The notes under the pieces: generated by a model | What the model was told of the DNA's origin: nothing | Databases searched by the model: none | What the model saw: the letters and a program-made list of their open reading frames with translations, nothing else | In this document: in pieces, positions 46,308-54,272 of the stretch | Layout: each line of letters begins with the position of its first letter | How positions within the stretch are numbered: position 1 is the stretch's first letter | Assembly (NCBI RefSeq): GCF_023702225.1 | Contig: NZ_JAMQCO010000005.1 | Location: 248,001 to 312,000, forward strand | Source: Aureimonas altamirensis | GTDB taxonomy: Bacteria; Pseudomonadota; Alphaproteobacteria; Rhizobiales; Rhizobiaceae | DNA length: 64,000 nt | Reading direction: 5' to 3' | Program-made: the position numbers and the translations under genes

Positions 46308-47897
46308 ATGTCCGATACATTCGATTACATCGTGGTCGGCGGCGGTACCGCCGGCTGCACGCTCGCCAACCGCCTCTCCGCCGGCACGCGCAGCGTGCTG
46401 TTGCTTGAGGCGGGCGGCCGCGACAATTATGCCTGGATCCACATTCCGGTCGGCTACCTGTATTGCATCGGCAATCCGCGCACGGACTGGTGCTTCTCCA
46501 CGGACGCGGAAGCCGGGTTGAACGGCCGCACCCTCGGCTATCCCCGCGGCAAGGTACTGGGCGGCTGCTCGTCCATCAACGGCATGATCTACATGCGCGG
46601 CCAGGCCCGCGACTACGATTTATGGCGCCAGATGGGTTGCGACGGCTGGTCGTGGGACGACGTGCTGCCATTGTTCCGCGCGAGCGAGGATTATTATGCC
46701 GGGGCCGACGCCATGCACGGAGCCGGCGGCGAATGGCGCGTCGAAACCGCCCGGCTGCATTGGGATATCCTCGACGCCTTCCGCGAGGCGGCCGCGCAAT
46801 ACGGCATCCCGAAGATCGAGGATTTCAACCGAGGCGACAATGAAGGTTCGTCCTACTTCAAGGTCAACCAGAAGCGCGGCGTGCGCTGGAATACCGTCAA
46901 GGCCTTCCTGAAGCCGGCCGCGAAGCGGCCGAACCTGTCGGTCCGGACGGGAGCACAGGTGCGCCGCCTTTTGATCGAGGACGGCCGCGTCACCGGCGTC
47001 GAGTACGAGACGGGCGGCGCGGTGCTGCGTGCGGCCTGCCGTGCCGAGGTGGTGCTGAGCGCGGGGGCCATCGGCTCGCCGCATATCCTGGAGCTGTCGG
47101 GGATCGGCGGCGGCCGCGTGCTGGCGCAGGCGGGCGTGGAAACCGTGGTCGACAGGCCGGCCGTCGGCGAAAACCTGCAGGACCACCTGCAACTGCGCTG
47201 CGCCTACAAGGTGTCGGGCATCCGCACGCTGAACGAGCGTGCGTCCACCATGGCCGGCAAGATGATGATCGGGCTGGAGTACGCCCTGTCGCGGTCGGGC
47301 CCGATGTCCATGGCGCCCAGCCAGCTTGGCGTCTTCACCCGTTCGGACCCTGCCTTCGAGACCGCCAACCTGCAATATCACGTGCAGCCTCTCAGCCTTG
47401 AGAAGTTCGGCGAGAACGTTCATTCCTTTCCGGCCTTCACGGCCAGTGTCTGCAACCTGCGGCCCGAAAGCCGCGGCAGCGTGCATGTGCGTTCGCCGGA
47501 CCACCGGGTGCAGCCGGCGATCCGCCCCAATTACCTGTCTGCCGAGGCGGACAGGCGCGTGGCTGCCGATTCCATTCGGATCACCCGCGCCATCGTCGGT
47601 CAGCCGGCGCTGGCACGGTACAGCCCGCAGGAGTTCAAGCCCGGGCCGTCCTTCGAGACCCAGGAAGAGCTGGAACGCGCCGCCGGTGACATCGGCACCA
47701 CCATCTTCCACCCTGTCGGAACCTGCAGGATGGGCAGCGATCAGGACTCGGTCGTGGATCCGCGGCTTCGCGTCCGCGGCGTCGGCGGCCTGCGCGTGGC
47801 CGACGCCTCGATCATGCCGACGATCACATCCGGCAATACCAACTCGCCCACGGTCATGATCGCCGAAAAGGCGGCGCGCATGATCCTGATGGAATAG
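46308..47897 (+). CDS. GMC family oxidoreductase, choline/alcohol dehydrogenase type
   Basis: 529-residue FAD enzyme. FAD-binding DYIVVGGGTAGCTLANRL at the N-terminus, GMC signature 1 (PRGKVLGGCSSINGMIYMRG), signature 2 (SAGAIGSPHILELSGIG) and the active-site His in FHPVGTCRMG with the Asn in TSGNTNSPTVM. Oxidises a primary alcohol. Four nt after the LivM stop, so part of the importer operon; the imported compound or a derivative is the likely substrate. Confidence 0.93.
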   Translation: MSDTFDYIVVGGGTAGCTLANRLSAGTRSVLLLEAGGRDNYAWIHIPVGYLYCIGNPRTDWCFSTDAEAGLNGRTLGYPRGKVLGGCSSINGMIYMRGQARDYDLWRQMGCDGWSWDDVLPLFRASEDYYAGADAMHGAGGEWRVETARLHWDILDAFREAAAQYGIPKIEDFNRGDNEGSSYFKVNQKRGVRWNTVKAFLKPAAKRPNLSVRTGAQVRRLLIEDGRVTGVEYETGGAVLRAACRAEVVLSAGAIGSPHILELSGIGGGRVLAQAGVETVVDRPAVGENLQDHLQLRCAYKVSGIRTLNERASTMAGKMMIGLEYALSRSGPMSMAPSQLGVFTRSDPAFETANLQYHVQPLSLEKFGENVHSFPAFTASVCNLRPESRGSVHVRSPDHRVQPAIRPNYLSAEADRRVAADSIRITRAIVGQPALARYSPQEFKPGPSFETQEELERAAGDIGTTIFHPVGTCRMGSDQDSVVDPRLRVRGVGGLRVADASIMPTITSGNTNSPTVMIAEKAARMILME

Positions 47898-47907
47898 GAG
47901 ACAGGGA

Positions 47908-48789
47908 ATGACCATGCGGATCGCCTTCGTCGGCCTCGGCAATATGGGGCTGCCCATGGCCCTCAACCTGAAGGCGGCCGGCCATGCGGTCACCGGCTTC
48001 GACCTTGCGGAAGGCGCGCGCGCCGCCGCGCAGGCGGCCGGGCTTTCCCTGGCCGCAGGGCTTGCCGATGCCGTGGCCGATGCGGGCGCCGTCATCACCA
48101 TGCTCCCGGCAGGCCGCCATGTCACCGGGGTCTGGGCGGACCTGACGTCGCTTGCAGCGCCGGGCACGCTGCTGGTCGATTGCTCGACCATCGATGTCGG
48201 CAGCGCGCGCGAGGCGCATGCGATGGCCGGCGCTGCCGGCATGCCTTCGCTGGATGCGCCGGTATCCGGCGGCACGGTCGGCGCGGAGGCGGCGACGCTG
48301 ACCCTGATGTGCGGCGGGTCCGATCAGGCGTTCTCGGCCGCGCATCCTGTCCTGGCGTGCATGGGCAAGCGGATCGTTCATTGCGGCGCGGCCGGGGCAG
48401 GGCAGGCGGCGAAGATCTGCAACAACATGATCCTCGGCATTTCGATGATCGGTGTCGCGGAAGCCTTCGTGCTGGCCGAAAAGCTGGGCCTGTCGCATCA
48501 GGCGCTGTTCGACGTGGCCTCCACGTCTTCCGGCCAATGCTGGTCCCTGACCACCTATTGCCCCGTACCCGGGCCGGTGCCCGGATCGCCGGCCAACCGC
48601 GAATACCGTCCGGGCTTCGCGGCCGCGCTCATGCTCAAGGATCTCGGACTGGCGCGGGAGGCCGCGGAAGCATCGGGATCGGCCACGCCTCTGGGCCGGC
48701 ACGCCCAGGAAATATACGAGGCGTTCGAGGCGGCCGGCGGCGGCGGAGAAGATTTCTCGGCCGTGATCAAGTATCTTCGGAACAGGTGA
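47908..48789 (+). CDS. mmsB: 3-hydroxyisobutyrate dehydrogenase family (beta-hydroxyacid dehydrogenase)
   Basis: 293 residues, NAD(P)-dependent. FVGLGNMGLPMALNLKAAG dinucleotide loop, substrate motif DAPVSGGTVGAEAATL, catalytic Lys in GAGQAAKICNNMILG, and the HIBADH-specific STSSGQCWSLTTYCPVPG. AGGAGACAGGG ribosome-binding site. Last gene of the importer cluster; together with the GMC enzyme it could oxidise a branched alcohol or hydroxyacid. It could also serve valine breakdown. Confidence 0.88.
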   Translation: MTMRIAFVGLGNMGLPMALNLKAAGHAVTGFDLAEGARAAAQAAGLSLAAGLADAVADAGAVITMLPAGRHVTGVWADLTSLAAPGTLLVDCSTIDVGSAREAHAMAGAAGMPSLDAPVSGGTVGAEAATLTLMCGGSDQAFSAAHPVLACMGKRIVHCGAAGAGQAAKICNNMILGISMIGVAEAFVLAEKLGLSHQALFDVASTSSGQCWSLTTYCPVPGPVPGSPANREYRPGFAAALMLKDLGLAREAAEASGSATPLGRHAQEIYEAFEAAGGGGEDFSAVIKYLRNR

Positions 48790-48793
48790 TGGA

Positions 48794-49024
48794 TCAGGCG
48801 GATGGGCGCTCCGTCAGCACGTAGCCCTCCGAAACCAGTTCCGTCACGTTGAGTGACGGACGACGGTAACCGAACTCGCGGCGCTCGTCGTCGCTGAGGA
48901 CGATCTCCCAGATGGATCCGCGATGATGACCGTGATAGCGGCCTGCCGGCAGCACGCGACGACGCACCATGACTTCGTCGGGGACGATGAAGGTCTCGAC
49001 CGTATTCGGGGTAATGCTGCCCAT
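48794..49024 (-). CDS. Hypothetical protein, 76 residues
   Basis: Begins MGSITPNTVETFIVPDEVMV and continues with RRRVLPAGRYHGHHRGSIWE; soluble, basic and histidine-rich in the middle, with a C-terminal SLNVTELVSEGYVL. GGAGG lies 8 nt before ATG 49024; ATG 49057 gives eleven more residues without a ribosome-binding site. No family recognised. Stop is 4 nt from the convergent mmsB-type gene. Confidence 0.65.
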   Translation of the reverse strand: MGSITPNTVETFIVPDEVMVRRRVLPAGRYHGHHRGSIWEIVLSDDERREFGYRRPSLNVTELVSEGYVLTERPSA

Positions 49025-49096
49025 GATGATCGCCTCCACGATTAACGCACTTTTCATGATTTAGGCGATAATGCGGCAAATGGGAGTCTCGTTCCG

Positions 49097-49252
49097 TCAC
49101 CTGCGTCGTTGTGGCAGGGCTGCCAGGATGCTTGCGCGCTCGGCGTCGCTCATGCTGCCCCAACGGGCGATCTCGTCGATCGTGCGCAGGCATGCGGTGC
49201 ACTGGCCAATTCGTTTGTCGAATGTGCAGATCTTCAGGCAGGGGCTTTCCAT
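49097..49252 (-). CDS. DUF1289 family small cysteine protein
   Basis: 51 residues starting MESPCLKICTFDKRIGQCTA, with the four-cysteine pattern C-x3-C-x8-C-x2-C and the DEIARWGSMSDAER tail of DUF1289. The cysteines probably bind zinc or an iron-sulfur cluster. An in-frame TTG at 49288 overlaps the end of the GGDEF gene and could be used with translational coupling. Confidence 0.85.
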   Translation of the reverse strand: MESPCLKICTFDKRIGQCTACLRTIDEIARWGSMSDAERASILAALPQRRR

Positions 49253-49274
49253 GGCTATCGGCGTAGCGCCTGGT

Positions 49275-50687
49275 TTACGCCGGGACAAGCTCGGACATCA
49301 CCCTGTTGCGCCCGCCCTTCTTGGCTGAGTAGAGAAGCCTGTCGGCCTTCTGCAGCGCGTCGGACAGGCTGTGTCCATCCGGCCCCGCCGAACTGATGCC
49401 GATGCTGACCGTAATGCCGAACGGGCGTGCCTCGCGCGTTTCGATCGACATCAGGGATATCGCCTCCCGCAACCTTTCCGCAAACAGGAAGGCCTCGCGG
49501 GTCCTCGTGTTCGGGAGAACGAGGGCAAACTCTTCGCCGCCCATGCGGCCGAACTGGTCGCCCGCGCGCAACGCCCTGCGCACCGCTCCGGCAAAATCCC
49601 GCAAGGCGGCATCGCCGGCCGCATGGCCGTAGGTATCGTTGATGAGCTTGAAGCGGTCGACATCGAGCACCAGCACGGCGCAGCGTGCGTCCGCGGCGGC
49701 GTTGCGAGCTCGGCGCAGAAATTCCGAACGGGAAAGCGCCCCGGTCAGGAAGTCCGTTGCCAGCGCCTTCTGCAACTGCCGCACAAGGACAAGACGGCTC
49801 GAGCTGATGGACGATACGGCGAGGGGACCGAGGATCAGCAGGGTCAACGCGAACCGAAGCGAAATGATATTGCAAGCGTTTTCCAGATCGACGCGCATAT
49901 CGACCAGCCCGGATGCGATCGCGACATTGGCCAGCACCAGATACAGGAGAAGGACGATCGTATTGGTGAAGAGCGGCAGCGAGATCGCGAACCACAGCAA
50001 TGCGGGAAGCGGGAAGAAAACGGCTGCCGGGCCACCGATCACGACACCGAATATGCAGCACAGGCCGAGCGTGAGCGTCGGGCCCGCCAGCCGCCGCAGG
50101 GATGTTCCGTCGGCGCCATGCTGCCTGAGGGCACGACGCCAGCGATGGGGAAACGTCGCGATGAAGGGCAGGATGGCGACGTAGCTCGTCATCTCGGCCG
50201 AAAGCCATTCTGCAAAGGCGACGATCACCGCGTCGCCGAAAAGCACGTTGCACGCCAGTGCGCCAGCGGCCGCCGTCATCATGGCAGGGACGCACGCCGC
50301 CGCCGCCAGCTTGATGACGGAATTGGGGCGCCGCAAGCGGAACTCCTGAGGCGAAAACTGGCGAAACACCAAGACACCGGCGGCGACGCCGCCAAGATTG
50401 GCCATATTCAGCAACAGCGTGGCGTTCATCGTGCTTCCGGTCCCAATGTCTGCCGCTCCGTAGCCGGCAACCACCGCAAGCCAGTCCAGTGGATGTCCGA
50501 GACTGCGATGGCGGGTAAACAGGCCGACGACGATGGCATTGGCGGGCCAGAATGTGGCCAGAAGGCCGGCGGGGCGAGACGTTATGCCGGCAAGGCACGC
50601 GATGAAAACGATTACGAATATCAGGACAATGCGAACGGCCCGCTTGCGGGAGGCTTCTGTCGTCATGGCTTTCCAGCTTTCACGCAT
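49275..50687 (-). CDS. Membrane diguanylate cyclase, MASE1-like sensor plus GGDEF
   Basis: 470 residues. About eight membrane helices in residues 15-300 resemble MASE1 (ITSRPAGLLATFWPANAIVVG). The GGDEF domain has DVDRFKLINDTYGHAAGD and the active-site GGEEF at 383-387; RAGD at 374-377 is a product-inhibition I-site in the standard position. It should make cyclic di-GMP from two GTP, with feedback control, in response to an unknown signal. Start 50687 or, seven codons later, 50666. Immediately followed by the DUF1289 gene. Confidence 0.92.
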   Translation of the reverse strand: MRESWKAMTTEASRKRAVRIVLIFVIVFIACLAGITSRPAGLLATFWPANAIVVGLFTRHRSLGHPLDWLAVVAGYGAADIGTGSTMNATLLLNMANLGGVAAGVLVFRQFSPQEFRLRRPNSVIKLAAAACVPAMMTAAAGALACNVLFGDAVIVAFAEWLSAEMTSYVAILPFIATFPHRWRRALRQHGADGTSLRRLAGPTLTLGLCCIFGVVIGGPAAVFFPLPALLWFAISLPLFTNTIVLLLYLVLANVAIASGLVDMRVDLENACNIISLRFALTLLILGPLAVSSISSSRLVLVRQLQKALATDFLTGALSRSEFLRRARNAAADARCAVLVLDVDRFKLINDTYGHAAGDAALRDFAGAVRRALRAGDQFGRMGGEEFALVLPNTRTREAFLFAERLREAISLMSIETREARPFGITVSIGISSAGPDGHSLSDALQKADRLLYSAKKGGRNRVMSELVPA

Positions 50688-50909
50688 GAATACGCGCCAT
50701 CGGGAGTCGGACCCGGATACGGCGGCTGCAGAGTTGGACGTGACATATCCAGAGTATTGTATGCGTGCAATCTAAGGATGCATTCCTAAAGCATGACTAC
50801 TCCTTTTTGGTAATGTTTCCGCAAGAGGTTCCGGCTGCCATCCCGGCCCGTACAGGGGAAATGTCATTCTTGATCGACGAGAAAAGGCCCCAGGGCCGGA
50901 GGAGTTCAG

Positions 50910-52046
50910 GTGCCATCGATGGGAATGGAAGAATGGGTTGCCGCCGGCCGCGCGATCGCGCGGGGCCACCTGTCGCGCCACGGCAAGGAGGCACGCTTCA
51001 CCAACACCTTCGAAAGTCGGCTGGCCGAGACGACCGGCGCCCGGCACGCGCTTGCGGTATCCTCGGGTACGGCCGCACTCATTTCGGCGCTTGTCGGCGC
51101 CGGGATCGGGCCGGGTGACGAGGTTCTCGTTCCCGCCTATACCTGGATGGCCACGGCAGCGGCCGTCGTGATCGTCGGGGCGGTGCCGATCTTCGTCGAT
51201 ATCGACGAAACGCTCACCATAGACCCCTACGATATCGAGCGGAAGATCACGCCCTATACGCGGGCCATCATGCCCGTTCACATGGGCAATGCGCCATGCG
51301 ACATGGATGCGATCATGGCGATCGCCAGCAGGCACGATCTGCTCGTCATCGAGGATGCCTGCCAAGCAGTCGGCGTCGGATACAAGGGCCGACATCTCGG
51401 CGCCATCGGCGATCTCGGCGCCTTCAGCTTCAACAAGATGAAGAACATGAATATCGGCGAAGGCGGCGCCGTCCTGACGGGCAACAGCCGATATTTCGCC
51501 AGGGCTCGGGGCTACCACGACCTCGGCGACCTGATCCGCGACCACGAGGAACCGCTCGGCGAGCCAGCCCTCATCGGCGTCAACTTCAAGGTCACCGAAA
51601 TCCAGACCGCGATGCTGGCGGTGCAACTGAAGAAGGTTGGGCCGATGCTGGAGCGCATGCGCAAGCGCCGCGCCATGATGGCCGATATCCTGTCCGGCAG
51701 CTCCGAATTCCGCGTGACGCCGCATAATGATGCAGACAGCGCGGTCAGCCTGACGCTTTTGGCCCCGACGAAGGAAGCTGCCGTCGAGTTGCAGCAGCGG
51801 CGCGGCGTCTGGAACCGCCTGCGCGACAGCTCGAAGCACGTCTATACCAACTGGGAGCCCATCCTTGCGCAGCGTACGTCACATCCCAGGCTGAACCCAT
51901 GGGCATGGGCGAACCGGGAAATCCGATACGACCGGGACATGTGTTCCCGGACGCTGGACATACTCGATCGCACCTGCGTGGTGAATCTGGGGATGAAATA
52001 CCCGTCCGCTCTCATGCGCCGTGTTGCGATGGGTATCGTCAGGTAA
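50910..52046 (+). CDS. DegT/DnrJ/EryC1/StrS family PLP aminotransferase
   Basis: 378 residues. SSGTAALISAL near residue 51, VPAYTWMATAAAV, the PLP-ring Asp149 in VIEDACQAVG and the Schiff-base Lys178 in FSFNKMKNMNIGEGG. These enzymes transaminate keto-sugars or keto-cyclitols, with glutamate or glutamine as donor, in lipopolysaccharide and aminocyclitol pathways. GTG start with GGAGGAG at 5 nt. The 3' end overlaps a GMC dehydrogenase gene by 8 nt, convergently. No other sugar-biosynthesis genes are nearby. Confidence 0.9.
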   Translation: MPSMGMEEWVAAGRAIARGHLSRHGKEARFTNTFESRLAETTGARHALAVSSGTAALISALVGAGIGPGDEVLVPAYTWMATAAAVVIVGAVPIFVDIDETLTIDPYDIERKITPYTRAIMPVHMGNAPCDMDAIMAIASRHDLLVIEDACQAVGVGYKGRHLGAIGDLGAFSFNKMKNMNIGEGGAVLTGNSRYFARARGYHDLGDLIRDHEEPLGEPALIGVNFKVTEIQTAMLAVQLKKVGPMLERMRKRRAMMADILSGSSEFRVTPHNDADSAVSLTLLAPTKEAAVELQQRRGVWNRLRDSSKHVYTNWEPILAQRTSHPRLNPWAWANREIRYDRDMCSRTLDILDRTCVVNLGMKYPSALMRRVAMGIVR

Positions 52047-53706
52047 GTTCCGCAACCCGTGGGCGCTCAGGCGCGCCTTCCCGCCGAAGCCGCCGGCCGG
52101 ACGCGTGTGCGGCGGCCCGTGCGGAGAGGGCCATGATCGTCAGCGTCGGGTTCTGTATGCCGAGCGACGGCAGCGCGGCCGCATCGGTGACGTAGAGCCC
52201 CTTGACGTCCCAGCACTCGCCGTTGGCATCGACGACCGACGTGGAGGGGTCGGAGCCCATGCGCGCCGTGCCGCATTCATGGATGCCGGTACCCGGTGGG
52301 GCGATCTCCTTGCTGAGATATTCGACGTCGATGCCGAGCACCTTCGCCGCTTCCGCCACGCTTTCCAGCATGCACCGGGCGATTGCGCGGTCGGCATCGC
52401 CATAGCGGCAGTCGATGGTGAGGATGGGCACGCCGAACCTGTCCTTGCGGGACGACAGACGCACGCGGTTCTCCGCGCGAGGAAGCATCGGGGCAAAGCC
52501 GACGATGTCGATCCGGGCGCGATCGTCACCGATCGGCTGGCGATGCAGTTGCATCCCGAAAGCGCTTTCCAGCAGTCCGCCCGTCTCCGGGTCTTCCGCC
52601 TGCGCCATTGCCGGCACGTAGATGCAGCGACCATGCTCGACCGTTGCCGACGCCGCGTCGTCGTCCTTTCGCGCATCGACGTAGCCGGCGCAACTGGCGA
52701 CGGCGTGGTCCATGACGAAACGTCCGAGGGCATCGGAATGCATGCCGATGCCCTCCCGGTTCGAGGGATCGCGCGACATCAGCAGGATGCGCGTGGATTC
52801 GAATGCCGAAGCGCACAGGAAGACGATCGGCGCTTCCGCAGACTTGCGCGTGCCGCTGCGGCGATCGATCCAGTCGACGCCGGTCACGTTCCCGCCGCGG
52901 TCCTTGCGCACGCGATCGACGATTGCGCCGGTGGCCAGGGTAAGACGGCCGCTTTCGGCAGCCATCGCGACCCAGTTCGGCGGAGGCGCGTAGCGGCCGA
53001 GAACAGGATGCAGTTCCGGCGACCGGTCGCGGAGCGCGGAGATCATCGCCGCCTCGTCCGGCCGTGGCGCAACGATGGTGTGGATAAGGCTGTCCGGCAC
53101 GAAAGCGGAGCTGTCGTTGCCGCCCCGCAGGCGCAGCTTCTGTTCGAGCTCGGCATAAAAGGGCTCGAGTTCGGAAAGGTCCAGCGGCCATGCAGGCCGC
53201 CCGTGGCGGTCGCCTCCCAGATCGGCCTCCGCCATGCGATAATATTGCCGCCCATGGCCCGGCACCGTCATCCTGCCGCCGAGCTGGCGAGACCGAAACC
53301 AGTTGAACTGGGTACCCGGCGCCGTTTCGTACGGGCAGTCGCGATCGTCGACCAGAGATCCGGGAGACAGTTTCCATGCGAAACATCGGGACTGAACCGG
53401 CTGCCGGACTTTGCCGAAGGCCGACAGGGCCTTCATGCCGAGTGCGTTCAGGACGGGGGGAATGGCTCGTTGGCGCAAGCCGTTTGTGATCGATGCGACA
53501 AGTCGTGCCGATGGCGCGTTGACGCCGGCCAGCGGAGAGGTGGGCTCCCAGCCGGCCTCCAGCACCAGGACGCGCAGCCCGGCATGCGTCAACTCGTGGC
53601 AAGCCACCCCGCCGGCCGCCCCGCTGCCCACGACGATGGCGTCGTACGGTGAGCCCTGCCGACTGTTGAAGATGTCGTGCGAAAGATTATCGGCATGTAA
53701 AAGCAT
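52039..53706 (-). CDS. GMC family FAD-dependent oxidoreductase
   Basis: 555 residues. YDAIVVGSGAAGGVACHEL FAD loop about 20 residues in; SRQLGGRMTVPGHGRQYYRM; C-terminal HECGTARMGSDPSTSVVD and QNPTLTIMALS. This arrangement belongs to the gluconate/fructose dehydrogenase and aminoglycoside 6'-dehydrogenase side of the family rather than the choline dehydrogenase side. ATG 53706 has a weak ribosome-binding site; the frame continues 114 nt upstream through AT-rich sequence. Converges on the aminotransferase gene. Confidence 0.88.
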   Translation of the reverse strand: MLLHADNLSHDIFNSRQGSPYDAIVVGSGAAGGVACHELTHAGLRVLVLEAGWEPTSPLAGVNAPSARLVASITNGLRQRAIPPVLNALGMKALSAFGKVRQPVQSRCFAWKLSPGSLVDDRDCPYETAPGTQFNWFRSRQLGGRMTVPGHGRQYYRMAEADLGGDRHGRPAWPLDLSELEPFYAELEQKLRLRGGNDSSAFVPDSLIHTIVAPRPDEAAMISALRDRSPELHPVLGRYAPPPNWVAMAAESGRLTLATGAIVDRVRKDRGGNVTGVDWIDRRSGTRKSAEAPIVFLCASAFESTRILLMSRDPSNREGIGMHSDALGRFVMDHAVASCAGYVDARKDDDAASATVEHGRCIYVPAMAQAEDPETGGLLESAFGMQLHRQPIGDDRARIDIVGFAPMLPRAENRVRLSSRKDRFGVPILTIDCRYGDADRAIARCMLESVAEAAKVLGIDVEYLSKEIAPPGTGIHECGTARMGSDPSTSVVDANGECWDVKGLYVTDAAALPSLGIQNPTLTIMALSARAAAHASGRRLRREGAPERPRVAELT

Positions 53707-53969
53707 CGCGTGGATCAAATCATCTTTGCCAATTCGACACAGAAACCGTATCCACGTGCCAATCGATATTCTATAACTCAATTTTATAGAGCCATAGACC
53801 GATAGGCTTAAACTACCCACCGATCGAGGTATTGTTTATGGCTGTGGGTTGATCGCAACCGATCGGGCAAAGCTCCTGCACAACAGGCACAAGACAGTCT
53901 GATATGGAGACATAAGGATGTCCTTATATGTCCCTTGACTTTCGCAGACGCATGGAGGAAATTGCCCCT
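53707..53969. other. AT-rich intergenic region upstream of the B12 riboswitch
   Basis: 263 bases without a gene. The part near the GMC gene is AT-rich (TTCTATAACTCAATTTTATA, about 53768-53787). Near its end CTTGACT (53934-53940) with GAAATTG (53958-53964) 17 nt later could be a promoter for the riboswitch transcript. A palindrome at 53909-53932 is listed separately. Confidence 0.5.
53909..53932. promoter_or_regulatory. Palindrome upstream of the mesXD promoter
   Basis: ATAAGGA (53912-53918), TG, TCCTTAT (53921-53927) form a perfect inverted repeat, extended on both sides by GAC and GTC with a 2-nt offset. It lies just upstream of the proposed -35 element. A repressor or activator site is possible; which protein would bind is unknown. 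Confidence 0.4.
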
Positions 53970-54160
53970 GCCTAGGTTCCCCGGCCGTTGCCTGCAACAT
54001 GCCGGGGCTAAGAGGGAAGTCGGTGCTCCGTATGTCTCGGAAAAGCCGGCGCTGCCCCCGCAACTGTAAGCGGCGAGCCAATGTCCAGCATTGTCACTGG
54101 GAGAAATTCCGGGAAGACGGACAGCGGCGCCGACCCGCGAGCCAGGAGACCTGCCTGAGC
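53970..54160 (+). promoter_or_regulatory. Cobalamin (B12) riboswitch
   Basis: The conserved pieces occur in the right order: AGGTTCC (53974-53980), GAGGGAAGTCGGTG (54012-54025), the core GCTGCCCCCGCAACTGTAAG (54051-54070), CACTGGGAG, GGGAAGACGG (54111-54120), and the B12 box GAGCCAGGAGACCTGCC (54139-54155). This is the class I adenosylcobalamin aptamer. It leads the mesX-mesD operon; ligand binding is expected to turn the operon off when B12, and so MetH activity, is available. Confidence 0.95.
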
Positions 54161-54243
54161 ACGATTACGTCCACGGGCGGGGTGTCCCGGTGTGCCGTAG
54201 CGAAGCTGCAGCGATGCGGCCGATATCGCTATGTGTGTGCTGA

Positions 54244-54265
54244 CCCATGCCCCCAAACCATGGGG
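54244..54265 (+). promoter_or_regulatory. Hairpin sequestering the mesX ribosome-binding site
   Basis: CCCATG (54244-54249) can pair with CATGGG (54259-54264) over a 9-nt loop. The GGGG at 54262-54265, 7 nt before the mesX ATG, is the only Shine-Dalgarno-like run and falls in this stem. It is the likely expression platform of the B12 riboswitch, acting on translation initiation. Confidence 0.5.
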
Positions 54266-54272
54266 CCATCAC

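Noticed and set aside
54231-54272. Earlier ATG for mesX
   Set aside because: The fourteen extra residues do not resemble DUF1852, and the segment forms part of the riboswitch linker.
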